A DNA stretch of 64,000 bases from Berberis thunbergii (Eukaryota > Streptophyta > Magnoliopsida > Ranunculales > Berberidaceae). Location of the stretch: NCBI GenBank assembly GCA_003290165.1, contig QNQO01000200.1, forward strand, positions 806,001 to 870,000, written 5' to 3'. The translations under genes and the position numbers were made by a program. A model generated the notes under the pieces. It ran no database searches. It had not been told where the DNA came from and saw only the letters and a list, made by a program, of their open reading frames with translations. Below are positions 12,636 through 24,445 of this stretch, piece by piece. How positions within the stretch are numbered: the stretch's first letter is position 1; every line of letters starts with the position of its first letter.

Positions 12636-13280
12636 GATAGTTTTTAGAAGAGGAATTTCATTGTGGCATGATTTTATATTTGTAATTTCAAACTCTAGGT
12701 TTTCAAAATTAGACATTGGCCGGCCTAACTGTCACATGAATATCACAAACTAGCAATCAGACTGCTAGAACGACGACTGGCAGCATGTTCTTTACCTCCA
12801 TCATTTCAACTGAGAATGAAGGTGCTAAGAACTAAGAACCCAACAAGCTGAATGCAATTAATTGAATCTTTAGTATCTCTAACCGTAGTCAACTCCGTCT
12901 TCCATTACCAACATTCTTAAACATTGCAATCATGTATTATTGTTTTGCGGAAGTCAACAAGCCTGCTTTCATCGAATACCTTAGCCACTGTCATCAGTTT
13001 GTTGTTTGTGTTTGCTCAACTGATACTGAGTAGTTGCTTTTCTTAGAAATTACAAGTTTAAATAATTTTCTCTAGTATCCACATTGTGACGAGGAAAAGA
13101 AAGTTTTTTACATTTTTACAGGTTGGGAAGGATAGCGTCATTATACCACTGGGAAACAGGGTGTTGTGCTCAGTGTACCCTGGTTCTGAAAACTCCTTTG
13201 GGTTCCCTCCCTCTCTCTCTACCTCCCTCCCTCCCTCTCTCTCTGTTTGTTGTTGGTATCAATCACTTATCATATTGATA
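12119..13280. other. Non-coding region with A tract and CT repeat
   Basis: AT-rich sequence with a 30-base A run at 12604-12633 and a CCCT/CT-rich simple repeat at about 13201-13245. The segment after TTTTTACAG at about 13123 (VGKDSVIIPLGNRVL in translation) looks slightly exon-like but was not identified. The stretch ends at the TGATA target site of an LTR element. Confidence 0.4.
12604..12633. repeat. Poly(A) tract, 30 bases
   Basis: Uninterrupted A run. It is either a simple repeat or the 3' tail of a retroposed sequence; no clear flanking target duplication was found. Confidence 0.7.
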
Positions 13281-14260
13281 TGTTATAACTGATTATTTGG
13301 AGCAGCAACTAAAATGTCACAGATAAGACATTCCCAAGTATTTTAAAAAACTCATATACTGACCATGTTTGCTAGTATAATGTATTGGATGTTTTACTCA
13401 AGCAAATTCCAATATGCAAATATAAAGCATAAATTCCATTCAAACATTAAGCATCCGAACAATAACAAATGCAAATCAGCATACTAATGTAAGCAAACAT
13501 TCTTTGAAAAACAAAGTAAATCTATGAAGTAAATTCATCCTTAGCATACATGTTTGTTGTAACTTCTGTATAAGATTCAATTGCTGTAAACAATTCAAAT
13601 AAATAGTTAGGAGCGAATGTACCAATTTGTTCTTGGGTTGAGTCGCGGACTAGGTCGCTCTCTTTAAGACGTTTCGCGGCTCTACTCAAGATTGTGCAAG
13701 CAGTGTGCTAGCCCCGTCGTCCCCAGGATAAAACAGCCTAGAATCTTCTCTGTCTCGTTCAATCAATTGCACATTTGATGAACGGAATACTATCACCCTT
13801 AAACACTTGTTTTGCTCAGAATCATCAATACATTGTAAATAAATAAACAACACAAATATTTCTTCTTTGATAGAAATGCTAAACTAAAACAAAAACTAAT
13901 TACAAAAACGAAATCTCTCTTATTGCAAAAAGAAAGAACCATTGTTTTGTATGTTTTTTTTTAAATTGCATTTAAAAAACGTGGAATGGGTTGCTCTCTT
14001 AATGACCCGACCTGGACGGACGGCGGCGGCGGCGGGCGCGAGAGCCTATCTCTCCCCTCCTCATAAAAGAGTGGTACCCCCAAGGGGTCCAAGCCCAAGT
14101 CCTAACTATCTTCTTATAAACTCTACCACAAAGAATTATATAATAGATATGGGACTAAATTTTAGAGAATGATCCATAGATCAAAATAAGAGAGAGGTCC
14201 AGGGTTCAAAACCTGTTAAACACCCATTTTCTTTTATTTTAAAAAGCCATATTTCCAACA
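13281..14260 (-). repeat. 3' LTR (left), 980 bp
   Basis: Nearly identical to 17646-18934 over its length, but lacking about 300 bp found there (around 18310-18690), deleted between the TTGTTTTG segment and AATGGGTTGCTCTC. It contains a GC-rich spot (about 14018-14042) with CGGCGG repeats that is also present in the other LTR. Confidence 0.9.
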
Positions 14261-14320
14261 ATCCCTCACTTGGATTTTTAAAACAATTTTCAACAATCCC
14301 CCACTTGGATTTAAAAACAA
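14261..14320 (-). other. Polypurine tract, duplicated
   Basis: Read on the minus strand, AAGTGAGGGAT directly precedes the LTR start TGTTGG. A second, cleaner AAGTGGGGGATTGTTG copy lies about 45 bp further in. This is the usual plus-strand primer of Copia elements and fixes the element's orientation. Confidence 0.7.
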
Positions 14321-14982
14321 TTTTCATCGAGCAATCAAAAAAATATAAGATTGTGCATAAACAAAAGTGTCTTTCGACTTGAACTCTTGCGTAGTGTTCA
14401 TGCTTTAGATTATACTAGAGTAACTCGTAGTTTTGAACTCTATTTCTAACAGACATTACACGCACAACCTTACCAGGGTGAAGTCTAAAAAGTCTGTGCT
14501 TTACGGCCATTCACGTATATCTCAGTGTAGTGAAGGCTCTAGGAATTTTGCCCACAAATTCCATAGGAAGCGGCCAAACTTCCACAATCACTTAGGTGAG
14601 TCTATCAAGAGTACTCCTGTAGCTAGGTACTCCACTCCACATAGAGTATAGATCTCATTAAGAGTTTTTAACTCATCCTACTATCGCTTCAAGAATTCAT
14701 GCTTTAATCTAGGAATGAGATTGCTATTATGTCAGCATGATTCACATCATATTATTCACGACTTGTTATTACCCATTGAACCTATTTCTTGGGATCTCCA
14801 GTCTATAGGTTGGGTTACCGTTATGAATAACTCATCAATCTAAGGGCATCAGTCCCATTCCTTTCGAGGTTTTGAAAACCTTCTCTCTAGCTAATCCTTT
14901 CGTCAAAGGCCAAGTTCGCATCAGTTCGTACATGATCCAATCTCATAGCACCAGTAGATAGAATTCTCTAACCGTACTATGC

Positions 14983-15450
14983 TTACGACGTATTTGTCGT
15001 TTCTTTCCGTTCTACTAACGGTTCTGTATTTTTCGCAATAGCCGCGGTACTATTGCGCTGGATCAAGACATCTGGAATCATTCTTTCCCATAAAGGGATC
15101 TCTGCTAGCAGGTTTTTTAGGCAACCTGCTTCTTCACTAGCCGTGGCTAGTGTTATCATTTCTGACTCCATCGTGGACAGTGTCAGAATGGTTTGTTTCT
15201 TTGATTGCCAAGAAACAGCTCCACCAGCTATATTGAAAATATAGTCACTGATGGCTTTGGAGTCATCTGAAAGGGTGTTCCAATCAGCATCCCTATATCC
15301 TTCAAGGACAGCGAAAAACTTCTGATTATGTAATCCGAGGTTCTTAGTCCTCTTAAGGTACCTCATGACCTTTTCAATTGCATCTATAGAGGATAAGGCT
15401 TCTTGAAAGCTAATCCTCCTCGACTGAAAAGACATAGTAATCGGAGCCAA
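14983..15450 (-). pseudogene. Copia reverse transcriptase/RNase H fragment
   Basis: A 155-codon frame on the minus strand. It contains MRYLKRTKNLGL, the GYRDADWN block with the first RNase H Asp, GGAVSWQSKKQ, and STMESEMITLA with the Glu, all diagnostic of Copia RNase H. The terminal part, which normally holds the HID block, has diverged. The rest of pol is missing from the element, so this is a remnant. Confidence 0.85.
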
Positions 15451-17645
15451 AGTTTTTTAGAAATTTGTTTCCGTTTACTTCTCCAAGGCTCAGATTTTGT
15501 GGCTTAATCAGTTTCATTCATCCTTTTCATAGGCACGTTATTTGAGGATGTACCCCCACTATTCCTCGAAATAACCCCCACTATGCCTCGAAAATAAATG
15601 CAATTCATCTTTTCATAAATTAATTCTTTGAGAAACAAAAAAATCTTTTCACAAAAAATCAGAATCCACATAATTATTTTTAGCATGTATAATGTTAAAA
15701 ATATGCGTGTGCTTTTCATTAAGGAACTTTTGAACTTTGGTCCCTCTAACTATTATCAAAAATAGGTTTAGCACCCTTTTGAATGCATATTAAGTGACGG
15801 TTCTTTTTGCTAGTTGTAGCAGACCGTGCATTCAACTGTTAAGGACCCACACAATGAGAATATCGAATAAAATACCCATTCTATTCACCTCGCTATTCTC
15901 ATTTTCTTTTAAGTTCAAGAATCAACACAAAATATCATTAGAAAACGTACCTTAAATTCAGCTATTGAATTTTTCAAACTTTGATGTAATCACCAAGCTA
16001 GATTTGTGCATCCTCTGGGAATTTAGTTGCAGACTTAGATAACAAAGTTCAGCAACAAAGTCAAACAATAGCTTGAATTATTCTAGATTGCCATCAACAT
16101 CATCATCATGAGAACATATCCTTTCCATAAGAATTCATGTCCTCATGTGGAAGTCCAACCAACTTATGGTCTGAGCAAAATCATTTATGCATTGACATCA
16201 AGAACAAAATTCACTGGTCAATCTGTATATAAATGATTCCTTATATCCTCCTTATGCCAGCTTAACATCAAACAACAACTGTAACATTAATCACAAAGTT
16301 TTCTTTTCATCAATAGTATTGAGAAATAGAAACATTCTAATTTGCACAATAGATCAATTATTGTTCTCACAAAAATAGACTGAATCATCCAAAATGTATA
16401 ACATAATTATCATAGAACTGCATACTCGTTATCTAAAGAGTAACATGTATAGATGACATTGTTCACTTCTCATTAAATGTTAAAATGGAATTTATTGATT
16501 CAGATTTCATGATATTCCAACTCAAAAAGCCTAAGAGCGCATCACCTTTAATTAAATTTCTATGAAATTTAATTTTAAAGCATGGTGTTCTATTCATACA
16601 CAATCTCCTCTAGTTAGTCCTCCAAGATTTTAGAGTTTAGACTACATTTTACATGTCAACATGTGTATATGTATGTCAATCTCTAACTACGTTAATCATA
16701 ATGTAAATTAATATGATTTCACAATATGGTTGTAAAGTCACCATAAAAAATATCTTTAAAAATACACAACATGGAAAACCACCATTATAGATAAAGATAT
16801 CTGAAATAGTAAACGTAGTTGTAAAACTCTAAATCATGTGGATCTTTAAATATAATCATCTTTCCAAACTTTTCAAATGTTTCCATGGGCTTGTATCCTT
16901 GCATAGAAAACTGCTCCCAACCCAATTTGACAACAACAACTACCACCCAAGGTAACAAAGATACATAGTGCAAACAAAACTAAACTCCAATCCTTGGAAC
17001 AAAGTTTGTTTAGGCGAATGAGTTCCATAACAATTAATTTAACAGACACATTGAAACAACAAGACAATAACATACACTTCCTTGAATAGTCCAACTTGTA
17101 CAAAACAAGGAAAACATCCCATTCATATATTTTGTTTGGCTCTTCAAAAGCAATATTTCAAAGCTTTCATACATACATATCCTCATTTATTACTTTTAGA
17201 CTTATATAACCTTTATAAACATGGCTTCTACTCCATTTTTATGCTTGTTACATGACAGGAAAATATTCTCAAACTCAATTGAAGGATTTTCCCAATCAAC
17301 GAGCGTAAAACTAATACATGTGAACAATGAGGATATAACTTAATCTATAACCATGAATAAGAGTCAAAATCAAAATGCACAGAATCGTCCTATCTAATTA
17401 ACGCATAACAAAACAGTGTGTCAATAAGCTTATAGAGCACAACTTTTCCTAATATTTTCACATCAAAGTAATGTTTGGCAACCTATCCCTGGACCCCTTT
17501 GGAGCAAGGAATAGCCCATTGTTAAAGTCAGTATCATAACTCAACTTCACTTCTAGTGTGTGTATTCTTGTATTACAAATATATGCAAACTTTGTTTAGC
17601 AAATTCGGTATTTGTAATCATGGCAGAAAGAACACGTCTTAAAAT
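15451..17645. other. Non-coding interior of the LTR element
   Basis: AT-rich interior with no recognised gag, protease, integrase or reverse transcriptase and no captured host exon that I can identify. The primer-binding site expected next to the 5' LTR at 17645 was not found. Confidence 0.5.
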
Positions 17646-18934
17646 TGTTATAACTGATTATCTGGAGCAGCAACTACAATGTCAAAGATAAGACATTCCC
17701 AAGTATTTTGAAAAAACTCATATACTGACCATGTTTGCTAGTATAATGTATTGGATGTTTTACTCAAGCAAATTCCAATATGCAAATATAAAGCATAAAT
17801 TCCATCCAAACATTAAGCATGCGAACAATAGCAAATGCAAATCAGCATACTAATATAAGCAAACATTCTTTGGAAAACAAAGTAAATCTATGAAGTAAAT
17901 TCATCCTTAACATACCTGTTTGTTGTAACTTCTGTATAAGATTCAATTGCTGTAAACAATTCAAATAAATAGTTAGGAGCGAATGTACCAATTTGTTCTT
18001 GGGTTGAGTCGCAGACTAGGTCGCTCTCTTTAAGACGTTTTGCGGCTCTGCCCAAGATTGTGCAAGCAGTGTGCTAGCCCCGCCGTCCCCAGGATAAAAC
18101 AGCCCAAAATCTTCTCTGTCTCGTTCAATCAATTGCACATTTGATGAACGGAATACTATCACCCTTAAACACTTGTTTTTGCTCAGAATCATCAATACAT
18201 TGTAAATAAATAAACAACACAAATATTTCTTCTTTGATAGAAATGCTAAACAAAAACAAAAACTAATTACAAAAACGAAATCTCTCTTATTGCAAAAAGA
18301 AATAACCCTTGTTTTGTTTTTCTCTTCTTTTCTTTCAACACGAAAATACTTTTGTTTGCTGTTTTTCTCCATCTTATTTTTTCATATTTTCTAAACTCTA
18401 AGATGTGCTATATTTATAGGGAAAATAAAGTTCGTTCAAAACATAAGAAATCGGCTAGATTCATTTGCATAACAAAACGTGGAATTAAATTGCATTTAAG
18501 AAGAAAACGTTTAAATTGCATTTAAGAAGAAAATGTTTTTTTAAATTGCATTTAAAAAACGTGGAGCAATAAATCCGGAAAGGAAGGCGTCCAGATACAT
18601 AGACATAATCCTGTCTAGATTCATTCCTTCTTCATAAATTCAAATTTTATTTTCAATTAAATAAATTTGTAGCAAAAAGAATGGGTTGCTCTCTTAATGA
18701 CCCGACCCGACCTGGACGGACGGCGGCGGCGGGCGCGAGAGCCTATCTCTCCCCTCCTCATAAAAGAGTGGTACCCCCAAGGGTTCCAAGCCCAAGTCCT
18801 AACTATCTCCTTATAAACTCTACCACAAAGAGTTATATAATAGATATGAGACTAAATTTTAGAGAGTGATTCATAGATCAAAATAAGAGTTAAACACCCA
18901 TTTTCTTTTATTTTAAAAAGCCATATTTCCAACA
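17646..18934 (-). repeat. 5' LTR (right), 1289 bp
   Basis: The longer, less deleted LTR copy. It begins TGTTATAACTG and ends TTTCCAACA, followed by the TGATA target duplication. It contains the roughly 300 bp missing from the left LTR and the same GC-rich CGGCGG spot near 18721-18735. Confidence 0.9.
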
Positions 18935-18939
18935 TGATA

Positions 18940-19275
18940 TATATAGTTGCCTGCAGCTTTTCGGGTATCAATCAACACCAGCCAATTCTGCCATTATATA
19001 TAGACCCTGAATTCAACTGTGATATTATTTGACTCAACTGTGATTGAAATGATTTTGGATGAACTCCTATGGCATTATTGTGATCTACTTTTCTTGATTT
19101 TTGTGTTTATAAATTGTAAAACTACGACAGTAATGCATTTTTTTTTTTTTTTGTAGATTTTACTATGTAAGTAGATAAAGCTAAACAGTTAATATTAATT
19201 TTGCTTTAAGAACTTTAGATGAAATATTATCAAGATGTTTAACATACCACCTCTTCCTCACACACTTCCTCTTGT
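18940..19275. other. Intergenic DNA between elements
   Basis: AT-rich with a T run near 19140-19153. No gene recognised. Confidence 0.5.
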
Positions 19276-19518
19276 AAACAATTTTAAGTCAAAACTAAAT
19301 TTAATCAAATTAAAAAATGAAAAACGGTTATACAAAAAACAGTGATACAATAAATTATATCACCATAAATAGTATCACTTGTAGAACCATACTATTCATG
19401 GTGATACAATTATTGTATCACTTTGTTTGTGAAAATGTGTAAAATTATTTTGTAGATTGTTATAGTTCAAAAGTGTTAATGTTTTGGGTGTTGTTTCAAA
19501 TATATCAATTTGGTGTAG
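19276..19518. mobile_element. Left-truncated CACTA-type MITE copy
   Basis: Aligns with the body and right end of the element at 7887-8195: AAACAATTTTAAGTCAAAACTAAATTTA at the start, the GATACAAT / TATCACCATAAATAGTATCAC core, and a right end ATCAATTTGGTGTAG. The first part, including the CACTACACC end, is missing. Confidence 0.7.
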
Positions 19519-19966
19519 CTGCTGAGATTTATATGGAATGGCATCTCCAAGCATTGCTGCTTCTGGTCTCATTGGTGGGCATAGCTTCAAGTTAACTCTT
19601 CGTACATTCATTCTGGAATTTGCATCCAAGCACTCCAAGTTTGATTTTCTGGTTCACAAATCTGTTACTTAAATTCAATGATCAAAGTCTATTGATAGCA
19701 CCATAGTAGATTACTCTGTCAAAATTTAGCTAAAGAAGGATTAATTGCCTATTTTTCCGGTTGATGTTTTGATTGCTTTGATAAAACCTTGTAAGTTCAA
19801 GTGGTAGAGTATTTGTAGTAGAGTTCTCTATTTTCCTGGTGCTAATGTGTTCTTTCAAATTGAAGAACTGTGAATTACAGTTGCAAGGAGTGTCGAGCTT
19901 CTATTGCTCAGTTTCTGATCTGAACTTTTCGATGTTTTTGAATTAGGTGTTTATAAAGTGAATATT
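19519..19966. other. Intergenic DNA before CACTA element 1
   Basis: Sequence with no recognised gene, ending at the ATT target site of the CACTA element. Confidence 0.5.
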
Positions 19967-20110
19967 CACTACAACACAAATGGTCATTAATATGACTATA
20001 GCGTTTTTTCATAAAGTGCTATGAAAAGTCAAAACCTAATTTGCTCAATGTGGCCAAAATGCTATGCAAACTTTGTAAAATGCTATAAAAAGTTGTAAAA
20101 CACTATCAGT
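19967..20110. repeat. CACTA 1 left terminus and subterminal repeats
   Basis: After CACTACAACACAAATGGTC come several copies of TATAGCGTTTTTTCATAAAGTGCTATG-like units and variants such as AATGCTATGCAAAC and AATGCTATAAAAAG. Such arrays are the usual transposase-binding regions of CACTA elements. Confidence 0.75.
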
Positions 20111-20454
20111 AGCCAAATTGATTTGTGCATTTGTAAAAGGATATGTAGGTGGGACTTGCAATTCGCAGGGCGACAATAATCCCGCTCGAATCGAAAAAAA
20201 AAAGAACCAAAACAAAGAAGGAAGGAAGTTGCTCTCCTTCTCTGTCTCCCTCTCTGACTGCTCTCATCTCCCTCTCCCTCTCCATTCCGCTCTCCCTCTC
20301 CGATCGCTCTCCCTCTCCGTTCTGTTTCTCCCTCTCCAGCAATTTGGGAGCGAATTCGGTTTCAAGGTCTGAAAATTTTGCTTATTGGAGCTTTTTGATT
20401 TGCTTGAAATGGTTCAAGACTAGATTTTTATCATTTTGTGTTGTTCTGCATTAG
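20111..20454 (+). other. CT-rich leader-like segment
   Basis: A CTCTCCCTCTCC-rich low-complexity run (about 20230-20340) resembling a plant 5' untranslated leader. It precedes the first recognised EGY2 exon, so it may be captured leader sequence. The expected transit-peptide exon of EGY2 was not found. Confidence 0.35.
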
Positions 20455-23400
20455 GTTAGGGTTTGAAAGGACCCAAAAGTTCGGTGTCTGCCGAGTGGCT
20501 GAGACTGAGCTTGAACCTGAATGCAATAACGATAAGGTGCTTACAAATCACTTCACTTGAATGAACAATTTAGCTTAATGATCTTTTTTTTTTTTCCGCT
20601 CAATATGAATGTTATTACTAAGCTTATAGTCGTTTTGTTTATGTGAATTCATGTTGTTGGTATTTCTCCATCAATTGAAATTTGAGAATGTTGGATCATC
20701 CAGGAAAAAGAGTCTTCTGAGGCTCTTGAAGATGGACAAACTCCACCCCCAAGTACTACTGATTCTGTTTTGGAAACTAATGGGCAGCTTAATTCTCAGC
20801 CTGTTGTCGATCAAGTAATTTTTTAGCATATTTATTCTTTTTCAGTTGTTTTTTGGCTGGGAGGAAGGGTTTACTAGTGTCGTTTTTTTGGATGGTATTC
20901 TTTTTTTCAGAACAATAAGCAAACGTCGGAGGTTGAAAGACTTCAGTTAAATAACTCTGCAGAAAATAATGATAGTCCACTTAGCCCTCAAGGAGGGATA
21001 ACCAATCCTTATTGATAATATTATATTTGCTTGCCTGGATTTCAAATCCTTGTTGCTAGTCTAGTTACTAATATAGTAATATTGACTTGTTGACACTTAA
21101 CACCTTCTCTCGGGTTATGAGACACTAATGGAGTGTTTGAGGAATCCCTCCACTCCAATTCTGTTTCTGCTACCTTTTGCTTCTTGCGGTATAGAAACTA
21201 TTTTTGGGTTTGGTTTCCTTAATTCAAATTATCTATTTCGAGGGGTTTGGTTACCTCCACCCCATGATTGTTAACTTTCATTATTACAATCTTACTTCTC
21301 CAAGGTGGAATGTTGTTCAAAGGGAATCTGCGAGGCAAGGCCTCAAAAAGTTATGAAAAGATCACAAAGAGGTTGGAGGTGAGTGTAATTTCATTTTTGG
21401 TTAAGTCACAGTGTAAATGAATCATATTGGTATATTAGACTTGTGTAAAATTACTATATCTTCTTGGCAGGATAAATTTGGGGATAAGTATAAGCTTTTC
21501 CTTCTCAGCAATCCAGAAGATGACAAGCCAGTGGCAGTAATAGTTCCCAGGAAGACCTTGTACCCAGAGACCACTGGTAATGAATATTCTCGTCAAAGTT
21601 TTTTATTTTATTTTTCTATGTTTGCCTTATAAAGTACTTCCTGAAAACACTTCTACATGAATTTATGGTAGAAATACTGTCTCCGTGAATTGACTGTGGG
21701 AATGGTAGTACCAGAGAAAGTGAGCTAGTTTCAAATGGTAACCTGTTTGGTATTTTGTTCACAGCAGCGCCAGAGTGGTTTGCAGCTGCTTCTTTTGGAG
21801 TAGTCACCATTTTTACATTACTTCTGCGGAATGTACCTGCGCTTCAGTCAAACTTGATGTAGGATACTTTTTGTTTTTCTTTTCGTTTTGATTGTCATCG
21901 TCTTTCCTTTTGCTAGGATCAGTGGAATAACTTTCTTATTGCACTCCATTATTTGGAAGAAAGTGAATATTACATATCTTCTAGGGCTTTATGATTGTGA
22001 AGTTTGTTCAACATAAATATTCATCTTGTTTCAAAGGCTTGCTGCCATCATCATGTAAATAACTTTCTAATGCTTTTGGTGCATCTGGTGCCAGATGTTT
22101 TAGATTATGCTATTTTCCCATTAAATTATACTTGTCTGCTTTTATGCTATTGATCCTTCTGTGATTCTTTAACATCTAGTGCAAGTTTGAAGTTTAACCT
22201 TTGACGTCTCTTATTCAAACAGGAGATTGGATGACTGTTCATAATATACAGATTGTTTCATTATCCTCAGATCGAGTTTGGATGATGTTGGCTCATTGAA
22301 GGGTGGCCTTACTGGAGCACTCGTAACTGCACTTGTATTGGGTGCGCATGAACTCTGTCAATTTCTTGTTGCAAGCAATTCCGGGATTAAGCGTGGTGTG
22401 CCCTACTTTATTCCCAGTTGGCAGATACGATATTGTTGTTTACAATTATCTTTCAGATAGGATAATGAATAGAAGTCTGGGGAGGTACTGAATTGTTTCG
22501 TATTTCATGGAGGTCACCATTCTTGACAATGTTGGGATGCTAAAATTTACAGACACCCTACTTTTCTAGTTCTTTCTACCATTGCGAGCACTTCTGCATC
22601 GCAAACTTCCTTTTGGTTGTTGTGAATTACTTCATTATAGTTGGTTCTTTCAATATGACAGTTGCAGGAAAAAGAAAGCTTTTTGTTTCTGTGTCAAATG
22701 TGGATGCTTTTTGTTCTTGTAAATTTGTATTAATTGATTTGATTAGGTTCTTCATCAAAACAAACTATACATCTTACGTCATGTCACAACAAAATGGGTT
22801 TACTGATTCTATGTTAACCGTGTTTTGCTGTTCTCGCACATGGAGTTCTGCAATTTCCTCATGCTGTTATAACTATAAGCAGACCATGAGTGACACTCAG
22901 GAGTTACGGAGTTGGGCTGTTCACAAATCTTGGCCATTTTTTCTTACACAATGCAATATCTGATGGGATTATTTGGTGACAGATAGGCTCCTTTGGTGCC
23001 ATTACTAGGATCGTAAATATTGTTCGCAACCGTGAGGACCTTTTGAAGCTAGGAGCTGCTGGACCTTTGGCCGGATTCACATTTGGTTTTGTTCTTCTCC
23101 TCCTGGTGTTCTTCCTACCACCTAGTGATGGAATTGGGACAATAGTTGATTCATCTGTATTCCACGAATCATTCCTCGTTGGTGGTATTGGTAAGCTTCT
23201 TCTTGTAGGCCTTTCCAGATTGTCATAACATTCTGTGGGTTGACTTAATTTGGAAATTGTGTGGCTTTCAAAGCATTTACTTTACTTGATATTGATCCTG
23301 ACTAATCATCAACTTTATATTCATGATTTGATGTCAATTATGTGTTTGATTTTGTCACAGCAAAGCTTCTACTAGGGGATGCTCTCAAAGAAGGCGCTCC

Positions 23401-23521
23401 CATATCTCTTAACCCTCTTGTGATATGGGCATGGGCTGGACTTCTTATCAATGCCATTAATAGCATCCCTGCAGGGGAACTTGCTGGGGGCCGCATCTCT
23501 TTAGCTTTATGGGGAAGGAAG
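20455..23521 (+). pseudogene. EGY2-like site-2 protease, captured and inactive
   Basis: Resembles plant EGY2, a thylakoid membrane M50 (site-2 protease-like) metalloprotease. Exons seen: 20455-20536, 20704-20814, 20911 to about 20998, about 21305-21378 (GKASKSYEKITKRLE), 21471-21576 (KLFLLSNPEDDKPVAV), 21765-21858 (PEWFAAASFG), 22271-22434, 22983-23190 (IGSFGAITRIVNIV) and 23361-23521 (NSIPAGEL). The zinc-binding HExxH reads HELCQ (Gln codon 22359-22361), and the LDGG aspartate is Ala (LAGG, codon 23483-23485). The exon ending PSWQ is followed by AT instead of GT (22435-22436). The segment before GGMLFKGN and the C-terminal exons after LWGRK are missing, as is the transit peptide. It cannot encode an active protease. 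The match to EGY2 rather than EGY1 rests on the GNLRGK and NPEDDKPVAV blocks. Confidence 0.85.
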
Positions 23522-24346
23522 GTATTATTTCCTTTAGTATGTTATGGTTCCATGTTTATTCTCTATGAGTGGCATAAACATACAAATGATGAAGAAAATA
23601 AAAAGGCAACATTCCTATAGCTCATTTGCCTGGTTTCACCAAGGATTTCTATAACTGAATTTGACTGTCAAATGATTGAAATTGTCTGATACAGTTTCTT
23701 TTTTAGTGGCCCAGAAAAAGTGTTCAAGAAACCAGACGAACCCATAGCATTTGGCATCCTTTTGATGGGATCGTCCTGTTATTTTTATGTTTTTTTTTTT
23801 TAATATTTTTTCAGTTAAGACATTGTGTTTTCAGAGGCAACACAATGAATGGGGGATAACGTTTTATTCAATCCCTAGGTAGCAATCTGTAGTTTTGTAG
23901 GAGGTGTCAGTAGCTAGGTACTAAATTTTCTATCATCACAGTTTTAATTCCAGATTAATCATAGAAATGTATACAAAATTGCCACTGTGATCTACATGCG
24001 AAGCTATTATAAAATTGTTTAATCAGATATATTCTCAGCTATTGAAATGATGCAGTGTTTTCTATTATTGTTTCAGTGCTTGCATCTGTTCCACATGTAA
24101 TCTTTCTGTTGTTGTTTCTTTCAGCAACATGCTGCTGCAACATTGAGATAGATTATGCTGCTGGTGTGGTTTCTCTTACAAGGTCATATATTTCAAGGAA
24201 ACATGAGGTTTTTCAGAAGTGAGTGCTTGTTGTACTAATTATGGAAAGCAAAAAACCAAGTCATCAGTGGCGCTCTTTATAAATCACATTGTAAGCATAA
24301 CTCTGCGACTAATCCATCAGATCCATTGCTTTCGGATGCATAAGAT
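23522..24346. other. Non-coding stretch after EGY2 fragment
   Basis: The C-terminal exons of EGY2 expected here were not found. The sequence has many stops and no recognisable domain. It ends at the CATAAGAT target site of the hAT transposon. Confidence 0.5.
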
Positions 24347-24356
24347 CAAGGATGCA

Positions 24357-24445
24357 CGAACTCGGACACGGACACGGACACGGACACGACACGGCGACTC
24401 GGCAATTTTCAAAAAAATAGGACTCGGCAACTCGGCGACACGGTT
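24357..24445. repeat. hAT left subterminal GGACAC repeats
   Basis: Four to five tandem GGACAC units followed by GACTCGG and ACTCGG copies. The right side (about 28930-29100) has the inverted equivalents (CGTGTCCGGACCGTGTC type). These are probably transposase-binding sites. Confidence 0.7.

Larger units (their letters stand above)
13281..18934 (-). mobile_element. Copia LTR retrotransposon, internally deleted
   Basis: Two direct long repeats start TGTTATAACTGATTA and end ATATTTCCAACA. The 5 bp before the first repeat (TGATA, 13276-13280) are repeated exactly after the second (18935-18939), so both outer boundaries are firm. A polypurine tract and an RNase H fragment, both read on the minus strand, show that the element runs right to left, with its 5' LTR on the right. 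Total length is 5654 bp. Most of gag-pol is gone, and no primer-binding site was recognised next to the 5' LTR. It is therefore non-autonomous. Confidence 0.9.

Noticed and set aside
13942..14172. Short frame with GRTAAAAGARAYLSPPHK, also at 18681-18869
   Set aside because: Both copies lie at the same place in the two LTRs of the 13281-18934 element and include a GC-rich repeat. This is LTR sequence rather than a gene.
20455..23521. A functional EGY2 gene
   Set aside because: Missing transit peptide and terminal exons, HELCQ and LAGG substitutions, and an AT donor, all inside a transposon.
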